From Micrococcales bacterium KH10 (GTDB lineage: Bacteria > Actinomycetota > Actinomycetes > Actinomycetales > Cellulomonadaceae), in contig FZPE01000002.1 in NCBI GenBank assembly GCA_900188465.1, positions 439,489 to 503,488 on the forward strand: 64,000 nt of DNA, in the 5' to 3' direction. This document shows positions 29,158 to 37,784 of this stretch, piece after piece; within the stretch, counting starts at the first letter, position 1, and each line of letters starts with the position of its first letter. Below the pieces are notes generated by a model that saw only the letters and a program-made list of their open reading frames with translations, made no database searches and had not been told where the DNA came from. A program made the translations under genes and the position numbers.

Positions 29158-30405
29158 TCACTGGCGGTAATTTGACAGAAAATTACCGAATCGCTCGATG
29201 GCAACTGAAAGGTCTCGGGCCCAGGGCAGGAATACGACACGAAGATGATCCGGGGTCGGCCAGTTAAAGCCTCGTCCGTGTACCAGCAAGATCTTCTCGC
29301 TCAGCAGCAGATCGAGGACAAGCTTTTCATCGTCATGAATTTCATGGACGTCAGGGTTGAGCTTCGGGAAGGCATAAAGAGCGCCCTCGGGTTTATGACA
29401 TGACACACCGTCGATGGCGTTCAATGCTTTCCACGCGGTGTCGCGCTGTTCCAGTAGGCGGCCGCCGGGAAGGATGAGCTCGTTGATCGACTGGTATCCG
29501 CCCAAGGCGACCTGAATGGCATGCTGGGCCGGCACATTCGGACACAACCTGGTCGAGGCCAGCAAGTTCAAGCCTTCGAGGAACCCTTTGGCGTGATCCT
29601 TCGGACCTGTGATGACCACCCATCCAGCACGATAGCCGGCGACCCGGTAGGTCTTTGACAGGCCGTTGAATGTCAGGCAGAGCAGATCGTGGGCCAGCGT
29701 GGCAATCGAGGTGTGCTGTGCGTCATCGTAGAGAATCCGGTCATAGATCTCATCTGCGAGGATCAGCAGCTGGTGCTTGCGAGCGATCGCCACCAGACCG
29801 CGCAGCACCTCAGGTGAGTAGACCGCACCGGTCGGATTGTTCGGGTTGATCACCACGATGGCCTTGGTGCGCGGGGTGATCTTGGCTTCGATGTCCGCCA
29901 GATCGGGGTTCCAGCCGTTGTCCTCGTCGCACAGGTAGTGAACGGGGACACCGCCGGACAGACTCGTCATGGCCGTCCACAACGGATAATCCGGTGCCGG
30001 GATGAGCACTTCATCACCGGTCTCGAGCAGGGCCTGCATTGTCATGGTGATCAGTTCCGAGACCCCGTTGCCGAGGTAGACGTCATCGACATCGAACTCA
30101 GGGAAATCTGGAACCGTTTCGTAGCGTGTGACGATGGCGCGACGTGCCGGCAGGATGCCGCGCGAGTCGGAGTACCCCTGCGAGAACGGCAACGCCGCGA
30201 TCATGTCGCGTACGATCACATCCGGAGCGTCGAATCCGAATGGTGCCGGGTTGCCGATGTTCAGCTTCAGGATGCGGTGGCCTTCGGCCTCAAGCCGGGT
30301 AGCATGCGCCGCGACGGGCCCACGGATTTCATACAGCACGTTGCGCAGCCGGGAAGGCTGGTCGAGGGTACGGCGCGGTGAGGTCAGTTGTTCATCAGGG
30401 TTCAC
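29158..30405 (-). CDS. PLP-dependent aminotransferase (AlaT/AlaA type)
   Basis: A 415-residue class I/II aminotransferase, probably glutamate-pyruvate transaminase, cytoplasmic. The PLP lysine is in FNGLSKTYRVAGYRAGW. The cofactor-binding residues are seen in INPNNPTGAVY and LADEIYDRILYD, and the late arginine in LRVVFLPWARD binds the substrate carboxylate. The N-terminus SRLRNVLYEIRGPVAAHA, then LKLNIGNPAPFGFDAP, is characteristic of the AlaA/AlaT subgroup rather than AspC. Family alone gives the substrate prediction. It stands alone, with 66 bp to the YtxH-like gene upstream on the same strand. Confidence 0.85.
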   Translation of the reverse strand: MNPDEQLTSPRRTLDQPSRLRNVLYEIRGPVAAHATRLEAEGHRILKLNIGNPAPFGFDAPDVIVRDMIAALPFSQGYSDSRGILPARRAIVTRYETVPDFPEFDVDDVYLGNGVSELITMTMQALLETGDEVLIPAPDYPLWTAMTSLSGGVPVHYLCDEDNGWNPDLADIEAKITPRTKAIVVINPNNPTGAVYSPEVLRGLVAIARKHQLLILADEIYDRILYDDAQHTSIATLAHDLLCLTFNGLSKTYRVAGYRAGWVVITGPKDHAKGFLEGLNLLASTRLCPNVPAQHAIQVALGGYQSINELILPGGRLLEQRDTAWKALNAIDGVSCHKPEGALYAFPKLNPDVHEIHDDEKLVLDLLLSEKILLVHGRGFNWPTPDHLRVVFLPWARDLSVAIERFGNFLSNYRQ

Positions 30406-30471
30406 GAGGCTCGTCCTGTCTACCTGACGACCACGAAGTCGTCAGGGATCAAAGTAACGGGGAAGTTCGGG

Positions 30472-31491
30472 TCAGTCTGAAGAAGCGCTGTCGGAATCTG
30501 AGGCCTGCGCCTCGTCATCCGATGCCGCCTTGGCTTTCGCCTCGGCAGCTGGCTTCTTGCGCGCTCGCGCGTTCTTCGCCTTGCTCGCTACTTCGTTGAC
30601 CGCTTCACCCACGGTCTCCTTGGCGCTGTCAACAGCTGCCTTGGCCTTCGCGACAGTCTGCTCAGCTACCTCAGAGGCACTTTCGGCCGCGCCTTCAACG
30701 GCCTCTTTCGCGGTCTCGACCGCTTCTTTAGCCTTTGCGACCGTATGGCCAGCGGCTTCGCCGGCAGCTTCCGCCGCATCGCCGACTGCATCACGAGCAT
30801 CGTCAACGGTGTCACGGAAGGTGTGCGACTCGACCTCGTCCCACGGCTCTGCCCAGGGGTCCTCGACTGGCTGAGTACGGCGCCACAACACGTAACCGCC
30901 GGCACCCGCGGCAGCGGCGGCGACCACCCAGAATGTGACCTTGCCCTTTGACGTGCCCTTCGAAGATGCTCTCTTCGCGGCGGACTTCGCGGCTTTCGCA
31001 GCCTTCTTGGTGGCGCGCTTTGACGCTACCGCGCCCTTGTCGGCGGCCTTGGAGATGGCACGAGCGCTCCCCTTCACGGCACTCTCAGTGCGCTGTGCTG
31101 CCTGTTCCGCGGCGGAGTTGAGGGTTGAGACGACCTTGGGCAGCACGGTGTCCACGAGGGTGTCGTGCGCTGAGTCGATAACCGGGACCGCTTTCTCCGC
31201 GACCTTCTCGACCACGGGAGCAGAGGCTTTGATGGACTCGTCACGTGCTTTGGCCAGGCGCGGTCCGAGCCAATCCAGCGCGGACGTCACGTGCGGCTCA
31301 GCCCAATCCTTGGCCTGGACTGCTGCGTCCTTGGCTTGGTGGGCGAGTTTTCCGGTGTTCTGCGAAGCGGTGGCGCCTGCTTCGGACAGGTTCGCAGCGA
31401 GATCGCTGGCGGCCTTCTTCAACCGGTCCAGGTCTGCCTGCTCCAGAGCATGTGTGACCTTGTCGACTGACTTGTGGATCTTATTAGCCAT
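30472..31491 (-). CDS. YtxH/LEA-like amphipathic-helix protein with one membrane segment
   Basis: A 339-residue alanine- and lysine-rich protein. Long amphipathic helices with roughly 11-residue periodicity fill residues 1-170 (KKAASDLAANLSEAGATASQ; AEKAVPVIDSAHDTLVDTVL). They are followed by a basic KRATKKAAKAAKSAAKRAS stretch and a single membrane segment (VTFWVVAAAAAGAGGYVLW). A second set of similar repeats with KEAVETAKEAVEGAAES comes after that, and the tail is acidic and serine-rich. No catalytic motif is visible. Proteins of this kind occur near ppiA in other actinobacteria. The layout suggests a membrane-bound protein with coiled-coil or lipid-binding helices, perhaps in stress or envelope structure; the function is unknown. 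It is divergent from ppiA. Confidence 0.7.
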   Translation of the reverse strand: MANKIHKSVDKVTHALEQADLDRLKKAASDLAANLSEAGATASQNTGKLAHQAKDAAVQAKDWAEPHVTSALDWLGPRLAKARDESIKASAPVVEKVAEKAVPVIDSAHDTLVDTVLPKVVSTLNSAAEQAAQRTESAVKGSARAISKAADKGAVASKRATKKAAKAAKSAAKRASSKGTSKGKVTFWVVAAAAAGAGGYVLWRRTQPVEDPWAEPWDEVESHTFRDTVDDARDAVGDAAEAAGEAAGHTVAKAKEAVETAKEAVEGAAESASEVAEQTVAKAKAAVDSAKETVGEAVNEVASKAKNARARKKPAAEAKAKAASDDEAQASDSDSASSD

Positions 31492-31649
31492 TATTGCCGC
31501 TCCTCGCCGCCGGTTCAGATCTAGCTGGACAGTATGCCCATCTCTTACCTTCGCATATATAACTGGGGTATTGCGACGTGTAGCACTGACAAGTCACAAC
31601 TCCTCCACACTTTGGGCTACAGAGGTGCCTCCAGAGCCACCTGTTTCAT

Positions 31650-31665
31650 AGTTTCCCGTGAAACA
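31650..31665. promoter_or_regulatory. parS-like ParB-binding site
   Basis: The 16-mer AGTTTCCCGTGAAACA matches the bacterial parS consensus TGTTTCACGTGAAACA at 14 of 16 positions; the inner 14-mer matches at 13. It lies directly before the ppiA start. parS sites of actinobacteria cluster near oriC, and the gene content here is origin-proximal, which raises the likelihood that this is a working site. Confidence 0.6.
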
Positions 31666-31674
31666 ATGTTGGCC

Positions 31675-32214
31675 ATGTTCGCAACATTGCATACTTCCCT
31701 TGGTGACATTCGCGTGGAACTCTTCGAGAATCACGCGCCTCGCACAGTAGCCAACTTCGTCGGGCTGGCTGACGGTTCACAGCAGTGGACCGACCCCCGC
31801 ACCGGCGAGAGCCGCACTGATCCGCTCTACCAGGACGTGATCTTCCACCGGATCATCTCCGGCTTCATGATCCAGGGCGGCGACCCGCTCGGCACCGGCA
31901 CCGGTGGCCCGGGTTATACCTTTGATGACGAGATCCACCCAGAACTGCAGTTCTCCGAGCCGTACCTGCTGGCGATGGCCAATGCCGGCAAGCGCCTCAA
32001 CCCGATCACCGGCCGCCCGGCTGGAACGAACGGTTCGCAGTTCTTCATCACCGTTGACCAGCCATCGTGGCTCAACGGCAAGCACACCATCTTCGGCAAG
32101 GTTGTGGACGAGGCCTCCCGCGCTGTCGTCGACAAGATCGCCACCGTGGCCACCGGCCCTGGTGACCGGCCGCTGGAAGATGTCGTCTTGAAGTCCGTCT
32201 CCATCGAGAAGTGA
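31675..32214 (+). CDS. ppiA: Peptidyl-prolyl cis-trans isomerase, cyclophilin type
   Basis: A 179-residue cytoplasmic cyclophilin that speeds cis-trans isomerisation of X-Pro bonds. Typical motifs are FHRIISGFMIQGGDP, with the catalytic arginine, ANAGKRLNPITGRPAGTNGSQFFI, and WLNGKHTIFGKVV. No signal peptide is present. I use the ATG at 31675 (MFATLHTSLGDI), which fits the family start; an ATG at 31666 in the same frame is also possible. Neither has a good ribosome site, so a short-leader or leaderless transcript is possible. A parS-like site lies 10-25 bases upstream. The rhomboid gene follows after 10 bp, as in many actinobacteria. Confidence 0.85.
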   Translation: MFATLHTSLGDIRVELFENHAPRTVANFVGLADGSQQWTDPRTGESRTDPLYQDVIFHRIISGFMIQGGDPLGTGTGGPGYTFDDEIHPELQFSEPYLLAMANAGKRLNPITGRPAGTNGSQFFITVDQPSWLNGKHTIFGKVVDEASRAVVDKIATVATGPGDRPLEDVVLKSVSIEK

Positions 32215-32224
32215 AACTCGCCGC

Positions 32225-33067
32225 GTGACATCGAATACCTGGAACTCGTCAGGTCCCGCACCGACCTGTTACCGGCACCCGGATCGGGTGTCCTATGTCA
32301 GCTGTCAGCGCTGTAACCGCAACATCTGCCCGGAGTGCGTGCGTAACGCCCCGGTAGGAGTGCAGTGCCTGGCCTGTGCCGCTGATCGCCAAGAGACGCA
32401 TACCGCTCGGTCGATGGCGCTGGGCGCTGGCGGTCCGGTGGTGGTGTACACGATCATCGCCCTGTGTGTGGCGAGCTTTTTGCTGCAGCGCACCGGCGTC
32501 GCGGGTGAGTGGACTACACGGTGGGTCTTCGCTCCGTTCATCGGTGCGGAAGAGCCATGGCGGTTCTTGACCGCTGGTTTCCTACACGGAGGCTTCCTGC
32601 ACCTAGCGCTGAACATGTACGCGTTGTGGGCCGTGGGCAGCTTTTTGGAGCAGTCATTAGGACGGATTCGCTTTGTGGCGCTGTTCTTGTTGTCGGTCCT
32701 GGGTGGCTCAGTGGCGGTGCTGTTGCTGGCGAATCCTATGGCTGACAGTTGGTGGATTCCGGTACTCGGAGCCTCCGGCGGTGTATTCGGCCTGTTCTCG
32801 GCTGTGGTCTTTGAACTGCGTCGCCTTGGCGGCAATGCGCAGTCCATGTTGATCATCATCGGCATCAACCTGGTTTACGGGTTTGTGTTCTCAGGAGTGT
32901 CCTGGCAGGGACACCTTGGCGGTTTGGTGACCGGTGCGGTTTTGGGACTGGTCTACTCGCGGCTGCAAAAGCCCAGCCAGAAGGCGTTGTCCTATGGCGC
33001 GACCGCCGCAGTCGGTATTGCCTTGGTCGCGTTAGCCGTGATCAAGTACGCAGCGGTCGGATGGTAG
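32225..33067 (+). CDS. Rhomboid-family intramembrane serine protease with N-terminal zinc motif
   Basis: A 280-residue membrane protease. Residues 15-55 form a B-box-like zinc motif (CYRHPDR, SCQRCNRNICPEC, CLACA). Six membrane segments follow. The catalytic serine is in VLGASGGVFGLF and the catalytic histidine in WQGHLGGLVTG; the first loop has FLHGGFLHLALNMYALW, where HGGFLHLALN holds the family's structural residues. All key residues are present, so the enzyme should be active. Start: the GTG at 32225, 10 bp after ppiA. Substrates are unknown. A strong terminator follows 64 bp downstream of the stop. Confidence 0.85.
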   Translation: MTSNTWNSSGPAPTCYRHPDRVSYVSCQRCNRNICPECVRNAPVGVQCLACAADRQETHTARSMALGAGGPVVVYTIIALCVASFLLQRTGVAGEWTTRWVFAPFIGAEEPWRFLTAGFLHGGFLHLALNMYALWAVGSFLEQSLGRIRFVALFLLSVLGGSVAVLLLANPMADSWWIPVLGASGGVFGLFSAVVFELRRLGGNAQSMLIIIGINLVYGFVFSGVSWQGHLGGLVTGAVLGLVYSRLQKPSQKALSYGATAAVGIALVALAVIKYAAVGW

Positions 33068-33130
33068 GCCACGGTGGGCGACAAATGCTTGTGGACTACT
33101 AGAGGAATATGAGTCGCTAGCAGACTTCTA

Positions 33131-33171
33131 GTGGGGCCGGGTGAGTGGACAACTCACTCGGCCCCACTTTT
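33131..33171 (+). terminator. Rho-independent terminator of the ppiA-rhomboid unit
   Basis: The arms GTGGGGCCGGGTGAG (33131-33145) and CTCACTCGGCCCCAC (33153-33167) pair at 14 of 15 positions and are followed by TTTT. It lies 64 bp after the rhomboid stop. Confidence 0.8.
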
Positions 33172-33262
33172 GCGTCTGCCGCGCGTATCCTCTGGTGATT
33201 GGGGGCACCATAGTCGTGTCTGGCACTGGTTATATGTGGTGCTTGACACGATTATGATGCCC

Positions 33263-33358
33263 GCTCGGTGGCTCGGTGGCTCGGTGGCTCGGTGGCTCGG
33301 TGGCTCGGTGGCTCGGTGGCTCGGTGGCTCGGTGGCTCGGTGGCTCGGTGGCTCGGTG
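33263..33358. repeat. Tandem repeat, 12 perfect copies of GCTCGGTG
   Basis: Twelve identical 8-bp units follow one another without interruption. No credible gene overlaps them; short open frames through the repeat only reflect its 24-bp translation period. They lie between the rhomboid terminator and a cluster of DnaA boxes. The copy number is likely to vary between strains. Confidence 0.9.
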
Positions 33359-33370
33359 CGACACACGGCT

Positions 33371-33420
33371 GTAATTACACGCGTGTAGTTATCCACACCT
33401 GTATCCACCGATGTGGATAC
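33371..33420. promoter_or_regulatory. Palindrome and DnaA-box cluster
   Basis: The perfect palindrome TACACGCGTGTA (33375-33386) is followed by the perfect DnaA box TTATCCACA (33389-33397). A second box, GTATCCACC (33401-33409), follows, and then the inverted box TGTGGATAC (33412-33420, GTATCCACA on the minus strand). Three boxes within 32 bp are well above chance for this GC content. They might form an accessory DnaA-binding site near oriC, or part of an origin. Confidence 0.6.
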
Positions 33421-33712
33421 CGACTCGTCAAGAACTTCGTCGGGTAAGTGTTGATCGCGAGCAACGCGACCACGGGTGAGGTCCTTGGTTGGTCGATCGG
33501 CTGTCCGCCCTCGTCCGCCGCCTCGAGTTCGACGCGTGTATTGCGCTTCGACGTACGAAATTGACGGAAATATCGGCACCCCAACACCACAATCACACGT
33601 CCAACGCGATGAGGCGTTCTGCAGCCCACCGGCGGCGGTGGCGGCGGCGCAGGCGAGTCCAAACGTGCACGCAAGAGGGCGGGTCGCTGTGTGGCACATG
33701 CAGCAGCAATGC
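33421..33712. other. Intergenic stretch without a recognised feature
   Basis: Between the DnaA-box cluster and the crgA terminator I see no convincing gene, RNA or repeat. Overlapping open frames on both strands have no recognisable domains. Confidence 0.5.
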
Positions 33713-33752
33713 AAAAACGCTGTGGCACCGTCGTTGAGACGGCGCCACAGCG
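33713..33752 (-). terminator. Rho-independent terminator of crgA
   Basis: On the minus strand the arms CGCTGTGGCGCCGTC and GACGGTGCCACAGCG pair at 14 of 15 positions around a 5-base loop, followed by TTTTT. It lies 50 bp after the crgA stop. Confidence 0.85.
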
Positions 33753-33801
33753 CTCAGAGTTGCTGAAGTCGGGCGGTGGTTTCGACAGGCTCAACCGCGG
33801 T

Positions 33802-34188
33802 TTACTTATAGCGGGTCGTGAGAATACCGCCAGCAAGGATGAGTCCGAAGCCGACAGCCAGGTTCCATTGTCCGAGGGACGGGATCGGCAAAGTCATGTG
33901 ACCAGAAGTAACATAGAACACCACGATCCAGACCAGACCACCGATCAGCAGTGCCAGCATCGTCGGCACCAGCCACGCCGGGTTCACCGACGAGGGCTTT
34001 GCCTGTCGAGCAGCGGCCTTGCGCTGATTCGCAGCGGTAGCCTTTTGCCGCGCTTTGGTCAGTTCAACGCCAGAAGGGTTCCCGTTCTCTGTGCCAGTTT
34101 CGTCCTCTTCATAGAGTTCGACGGCGTCGTCGGGTTCTTCGGACTCGTGTGAGAGTTTAGAAGTCGGCACGGATGCAGTCCTGTTCAA
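33802..34188 (-). CDS. crgA: Cell division protein CrgA
   Basis: A 128-residue small membrane protein that coordinates septum formation with peptidoglycan synthesis; in mycobacteria it contacts FtsZ, FtsQ and FtsI. The first 65 residues are polar and cytoplasmic, longer than the usual CrgA N-terminus. Two membrane segments follow ([20 protein letters not shown] and [16 protein letters not shown]), separated by a short loop; the end TTRYK is like the family's end (T-R-W/Y). Its place between the rhomboid/ppiA pair and the DUF881 gene, close to the pknB operon, is the conserved actinobacterial order. It is divergent from the DUF881 gene; their promoters share the 130-bp gap, which also has two TGGACAAG direct repeats 20 bp apart. 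Confidence 0.85.
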   Translation of the reverse strand: MNRTASVPTSKLSHESEEPDDAVELYEEDETGTENGNPSGVELTKARQKATAANQRKAAARQAKPSSVNPAWLVPTMLALLIGGLVWIVVFYVTSGHMTLPIPSLGQWNLAVGFGLILAGGILTTRYK

Positions 34189-34317
34189 GTGAGATCAACG
34201 TATTCTGGACAAGAATAGCGGTACTTGGACAAGTCTACGGATTTTCCAGGCAGACACGAAACGCGCAGCGGCCCATCACCGGCCAAATACGCGGTAACAG
34301 ATCACACGGAGGGCACA

Positions 34318-35064
34318 GTGCCGAAGGAAGCATCGTCACGACGTCGCATGCGTGCGTCGGTTGTGGCGGCCCTCGTCCTCGCACTGAGCGGTCTGCTGTT
34401 CACGATCAGCGCGCAAGTGGCGCGCAATAGCGGAACGGACCGTCACCCGGAAGATGTGGTTCAGCTCGTCCGGCAACGATCGGAACGAGTAGCTGCATTG
34501 ACTGACGAAGTCTCCGTGCTCGATTCCCAGGTAGCGGAACTGCTCGACGAGGAGGCCGAGTCCACCCCGCGGTCATCGAATCGCCGTCGCGGTGACCGGC
34601 GCCTTACCGGTTCACGCGAAGTCGGCGGCCCCGCCGTGAAAGTGACCTTGACGGATGCGCAGACCGACATCATTCCAGAGGGGGCCGTCGCAGACGACCT
34701 CGTCGTCCATCAGCAAGACATTCAAGCGGTGATGAATGCGATGTGGCGCTCCGGAGCCGAAGCGATGACCATTCAGGGCCGCCGTGTCACGCCGCAGACC
34801 GCGGTGCGATGTGTCGGTAACGTGCTCTACCTGCACGGTGAGGTCTATTCACCGCCCTATGAGGTCGCGGCAATCGGCGACCCGGATGCGCTCGTCGACT
34901 CTCTAGAGAACGACGCTGAAATTGCGGTGTACCGCGAGTACGTCGCCGCCTACGGACTGGGTTGGGATGTTCAGACGATGGAACACCTCACCATGCCGGC
35001 CGCAGACGGCTCAGGACGGCTGAACTTTGCCGTGCCGCTCATCTCAGACCAGCAGGACCAATAG
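34318..35064 (+). CDS. DUF881-family membrane-anchored protein
   Basis: A 248-residue protein with one N-terminal membrane segment (ASVVAALVLALSGLLFTISAQ), a coiled coil (VRQRSERVAALTDEVSVLDSQVAELLDEEAE), quoted only in part in the family descriptions, and an extracytoplasmic DUF881 domain with GPAVKVTLTDA, DDLVVHQQDIQAVMNAMW and GAEAMTIQGRRVTP. I chose the GTG at 34318 because GGAGGG lies 5 bases before it; the frame is open upstream to 34225. The conserved place beside crgA and the pknB operon suggests a role in growth or division, but the function of DUF881 is not known. Confidence 0.75.
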   Translation: MPKEASSRRRMRASVVAALVLALSGLLFTISAQVARNSGTDRHPEDVVQLVRQRSERVAALTDEVSVLDSQVAELLDEEAESTPRSSNRRRGDRRLTGSREVGGPAVKVTLTDAQTDIIPEGAVADDLVVHQQDIQAVMNAMWRSGAEAMTIQGRRVTPQTAVRCVGNVLYLHGEVYSPPYEVAAIGDPDALVDSLENDAEIAVYREYVAAYGLGWDVQTMEHLTMPAADGSGRLNFAVPLISDQQDQ

Positions 35065-35071
35065 TCTGCCG

Positions 35072-35716
35072 ATGTCTGACTCCCTCCCGGTCACTGCCGC
35101 GCCGCACCGCACTGCCCGCCAACGAGCACCGCATATCTTGGTCATCGACAATCACGATTCCTTTGTGCACACCATCGTGGGCTACCTAGAGTTCCTGGGT
35201 GCGCGGGTGAGCGTGCTGCGCAATGACGAGCGGGGCATCGGCGCCGCTCTGACGTCAAGCGATGGCGTGCTCGTCTCCCCCGGTCCGGGTACGCCGGACA
35301 CTGCTGGTGCCACGCTCGACGTCATTGGCTGGTGTGAGGACAACGCTAGACCCATGCTGGGGGTGTGTCTGGGGCATCAGGCATTGGCGCAGTATTACGG
35401 GGGACGGATCGGTTACGCTGCGCGCATCATGCACGGCAGGACGAGCGCCATCAGCCATAACGGCCTTGGGCTCTTTAACGAACTGCCCCACCCCTTAACG
35501 GTGACGCGGTATCACTCACTGGTCGTGGAGTCCGGAAGCGTGCCGGAAATCTTAGATGTCACCGCAAAAACAATCGCAGTACCGGACGACTCAACTGAGG
35601 TCATCATGGCGTTGCGGCATCGCACGTTGCCGTTAGTTTCAGTGCAGTTCCACCCGGAAGCGGTTATGACTGAGGGTGGCCACCAGTTGTTGAATAACTG
35701 GTTGGCCACCCTCTAG
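35072..35716 (+). CDS. pabA: Glutamine amidotransferase PabA/TrpG-like
   Basis: A 214-residue class I glutamine amidotransferase that supplies ammonia for aminodeoxychorismate or anthranilate synthesis. The catalytic cysteine is in GVCLGHQALAQYYGG and the His-Glu pair in VQFHPEAV. SPGPGTPD marks the glutaminase oxyanion loop. I chose the ATG at 35072 (MSDSLPVTAAPH), 7 bp after the DUF881 stop. No chorismate-binding subunit lies here, so pabA versus trpG cannot be decided from the window; the position next to pknB is standard in actinobacteria. The gene's last codons and stop lie inside a long hairpin. Confidence 0.8.
   Translation: MSDSLPVTAAPHRTARQRAPHILVIDNHDSFVHTIVGYLEFLGARVSVLRNDERGIGAALTSSDGVLVSPGPGTPDTAGATLDVIGWCEDNARPMLGVCLGHQALAQYYGGRIGYAARIMHGRTSAISHNGLGLFNELPHPLTVTRYHSLVVESGSVPEILDVTAKTIAVPDDSTEVIMALRHRTLPLVSVQFHPEAVMTEGGHQLLNNWLATL
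35672..35713. terminator. Long hairpin across the end of pabA
   Basis: GAGGGTGGCCACCAGTT (35672-35688) and AACTGGTTGGCCACCCTC (35696-35713) pair along 17 bases with one bulged base. The hairpin covers the last 14 codons and the first bases of the stop region. There is no T-tract after it on either strand, so it may work as a bidirectional barrier between pabA and pknB, which converge here. Confidence 0.5.
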
Positions 35717-35777
35717 TTAGTGGTGTGAAACCCCACATGGGTGACGACTAATAGGCGTTCACCAAGTGGAGTTAACC

Positions 35778-37775
35778 TCACGGGTTCTCGGGGTCAATGT
35801 CACCAGGGTCGGTTGGATCGGGCTCTGGGTCTTGCGGCAGTGGACCAAGTGAGACGACCAGATCAACTGTGGTTCCCTGTTTCAGTTCACGTCCGGCTTT
35901 TGGTTTCGTACGGATAACGGTTCCGGCTGGAACAGAAGCATCATGAATTCGCTCTGTCTCACCAAAAGCCAAGCCAACCTCGTTGAGACGGTTCTGCGCG
36001 GCTGTTTCGGTGTAACCGGAAACATCGGGTACGGCAATCTTTGGGATCGCGGCGGAGATGGTGATATCGATGGTCGATTTCTGCGGCACGGACGAACCAC
36101 CAGGTTCGGACTGGCTCATCACACGATCCGGCCGTACCTCATCAGTGGCTTCCTCGGTGAAGTTTCCGGTCAGGCCCGCCTTCGCGAGCTCTTCTTCAGC
36201 CTCTGCCCGTGATCGGTCGACTAGCGAAGGCATTTCTACCATGCCGGTTGAGACATAGATCGTTACGGTGTCTTCTTTGCTGACAGTCGTGCCAGACTCG
36301 GGGTCAGTTCGAGTGACAAGATCGCGTTCGATGTCGGCGTGGTTCTCCGAACCACCGGAGGCAACTTTGAGGCCGAGAGTCTCGAGCGTATTGCGGGCGT
36401 CATCGTAGGAGAGTTTGGAGACATCTGGGATTTCAACGGCATTCGACCCGGCAGAGACAACCAGGGTGATCGCGGTGTCCAACGGTGCCTCGGTGCCGCC
36501 GGGCGGATCTGACTCGATGACAATGCCCTCTTCGATCTCGTCGTCAGGCTGTTTGACGATCTCAGGGGTACTGGTGAATCCAGCGGCACTGATCTCTGCC
36601 AGAGCGTCGTCGACGTGTGTCGTGGCAACCGACGGGAACACCTCCATAGGCACCTCCGGCTCGTCGTCGCCACCGGAGTTGACGATCAAGATCACGATGA
36701 TCGCGATGATGGCGGCAACGGCGACACCGATGAGCGTCCACATCAGCGCCTTGTTCTTCTTCTCGTCTTCCTCATCCTCAAGCGGTTCGTCCAGACCGAT
36801 CGGTGCGGTCTGAACGGCTGTCGGGACGGGACCGGTGGGCGTAGCGGGCCACGCCGGTGACGGGGTGAGGACCTGAGTGGCAGCCTCAACGGGGGCTGCC
36901 GCAAGGACCTGACCACCCTTGAGGGCAGACTCGAGGTCATTGCGGAATGCCGCCGCGGTGCCGTAACGCAGTTCGCGATCCTTGGCCAGCGCCTTGAGCA
37001 CAATCTGGTCGAGGACGGGCGGCACATCCGAAGCGATGGAACTCGGTGGCGCCGGGTTCTCCCGCACGTGCTGGTAGGCGACCGAAACCGGGGAGTCGCC
37101 AACGAAAGGCGGACGTCCGGTGAGAAGTTCGTATAGCAGGCATCCGGTGGAATACAGGTCAGAGCGTGCGTCGACCTGCTCACCGCGAGCCTGTTCCGGA
37201 GACAGGTACTGCGCGGTGCCGACCACAGCCTGAGTCTGGGTCATGGTGGCTGCAGAGTCGGCCAGTGCACGCGCAATGCCGAAGTCCATTACCTTGACTG
37301 AACCGGTCGGTGTGAGCATCACGTTCGCCGGCTTGATGTCGCGGTGGACGATGCCGGCGCGGTGCGAGTAGTCCAGGGCAGACAGGACGCCTACGGTGAT
37401 CTCGATAGCCTCTTCGATCGGAACCGCATTGCCGTTGCGCAAGATATCGCGCACGGTGTGCCCCTCGACGTACTCCATGACGATGAACGGCACATGCGAA
37501 ACAGCGCCCGTGGCGGGATCGGTCATGTTGTCTTCGCCGGTGTCGTAGACGGCGACGATCGCGGGGTGGTTGAGCGCCGCGGCAGCTTGCGCCTCACGAC
37601 GGAACCTGGCCTGGAAGGCAGGATCACGGGCAAGGTCGGAGCGCAGGATCTTGATGGCCACCGTGCGCCCTAGACGAGTGTCATGGCCGATATGGACTTC
37701 AGCCATGCCACCGCGCCCGATCAGTTCGCCAACTTCGTAGCGACCCGCCAGGATGCGAGGAACTTCGTCAACCAC
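35778..37775 (-). CDS. pknB: Ser/Thr protein kinase PknB with four PASTA domains
   Basis: A 665-residue receptor kinase that senses peptidoglycan fragments and controls cell-wall growth. The kinase domain covers residues 10-270: [11 protein letters not shown] (P-loop), VAIKIL (lysine), HRDIKPANV (catalytic loop), DFGIARAL, and the activation loop with several threonines before [11 protein letters not shown]. One membrane segment ([20 protein letters not shown]) is followed by four extracytoplasmic PASTA domains that end near residue 645, and a short acidic proline tail. All key residues are present. It is the last gene of the fhaA-to-pknB operon and lies 9 bp after pknA. Confidence 0.93.
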   Translation of the reverse strand: MVDEVPRILAGRYEVGELIGRGGMAEVHIGHDTRLGRTVAIKILRSDLARDPAFQARFRREAQAAAALNHPAIVAVYDTGEDNMTDPATGAVSHVPFIVMEYVEGHTVRDILRNGNAVPIEEAIEITVGVLSALDYSHRAGIVHRDIKPANVMLTPTGSVKVMDFGIARALADSAATMTQTQAVVGTAQYLSPEQARGEQVDARSDLYSTGCLLYELLTGRPPFVGDSPVSVAYQHVRENPAPPSSIASDVPPVLDQIVLKALAKDRELRYGTAAAFRNDLESALKGGQVLAAAPVEAATQVLTPSPAWPATPTGPVPTAVQTAPIGLDEPLEDEEDEKKNKALMWTLIGVAVAAIIAIIVILIVNSGGDDEPEVPMEVFPSVATTHVDDALAEISAAGFTSTPEIVKQPDDEIEEGIVIESDPPGGTEAPLDTAITLVVSAGSNAVEIPDVSKLSYDDARNTLETLGLKVASGGSENHADIERDLVTRTDPESGTTVSKEDTVTIYVSTGMVEMPSLVDRSRAEAEEELAKAGLTGNFTEEATDEVRPDRVMSQSEPGGSSVPQKSTIDITISAAIPKIAVPDVSGYTETAAQNRLNEVGLAFGETERIHDASVPAGTVIRTKPKAGRELKQGTTVDLVVSLGPLPQDPEPDPTDPGDIDPENP

Positions 37776-37784
37776 TAGATGTCC

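Noticed and set aside
33263-33358. CRISPR array
   Set aside because: The 8-bp units are contiguous, with no spacers and no cas genes.
33131-33388. Open frame with RWLGGSVA repeats
   Set aside because: It exists only because the 8-bp tandem repeat has an open 24-bp translation period; the start lies in a terminator.
34206-34233. Direct repeat TGGACAAG x2 between crgA and DUF881 gene
   Set aside because: Two 8-bp copies alone are weak evidence for an operator.
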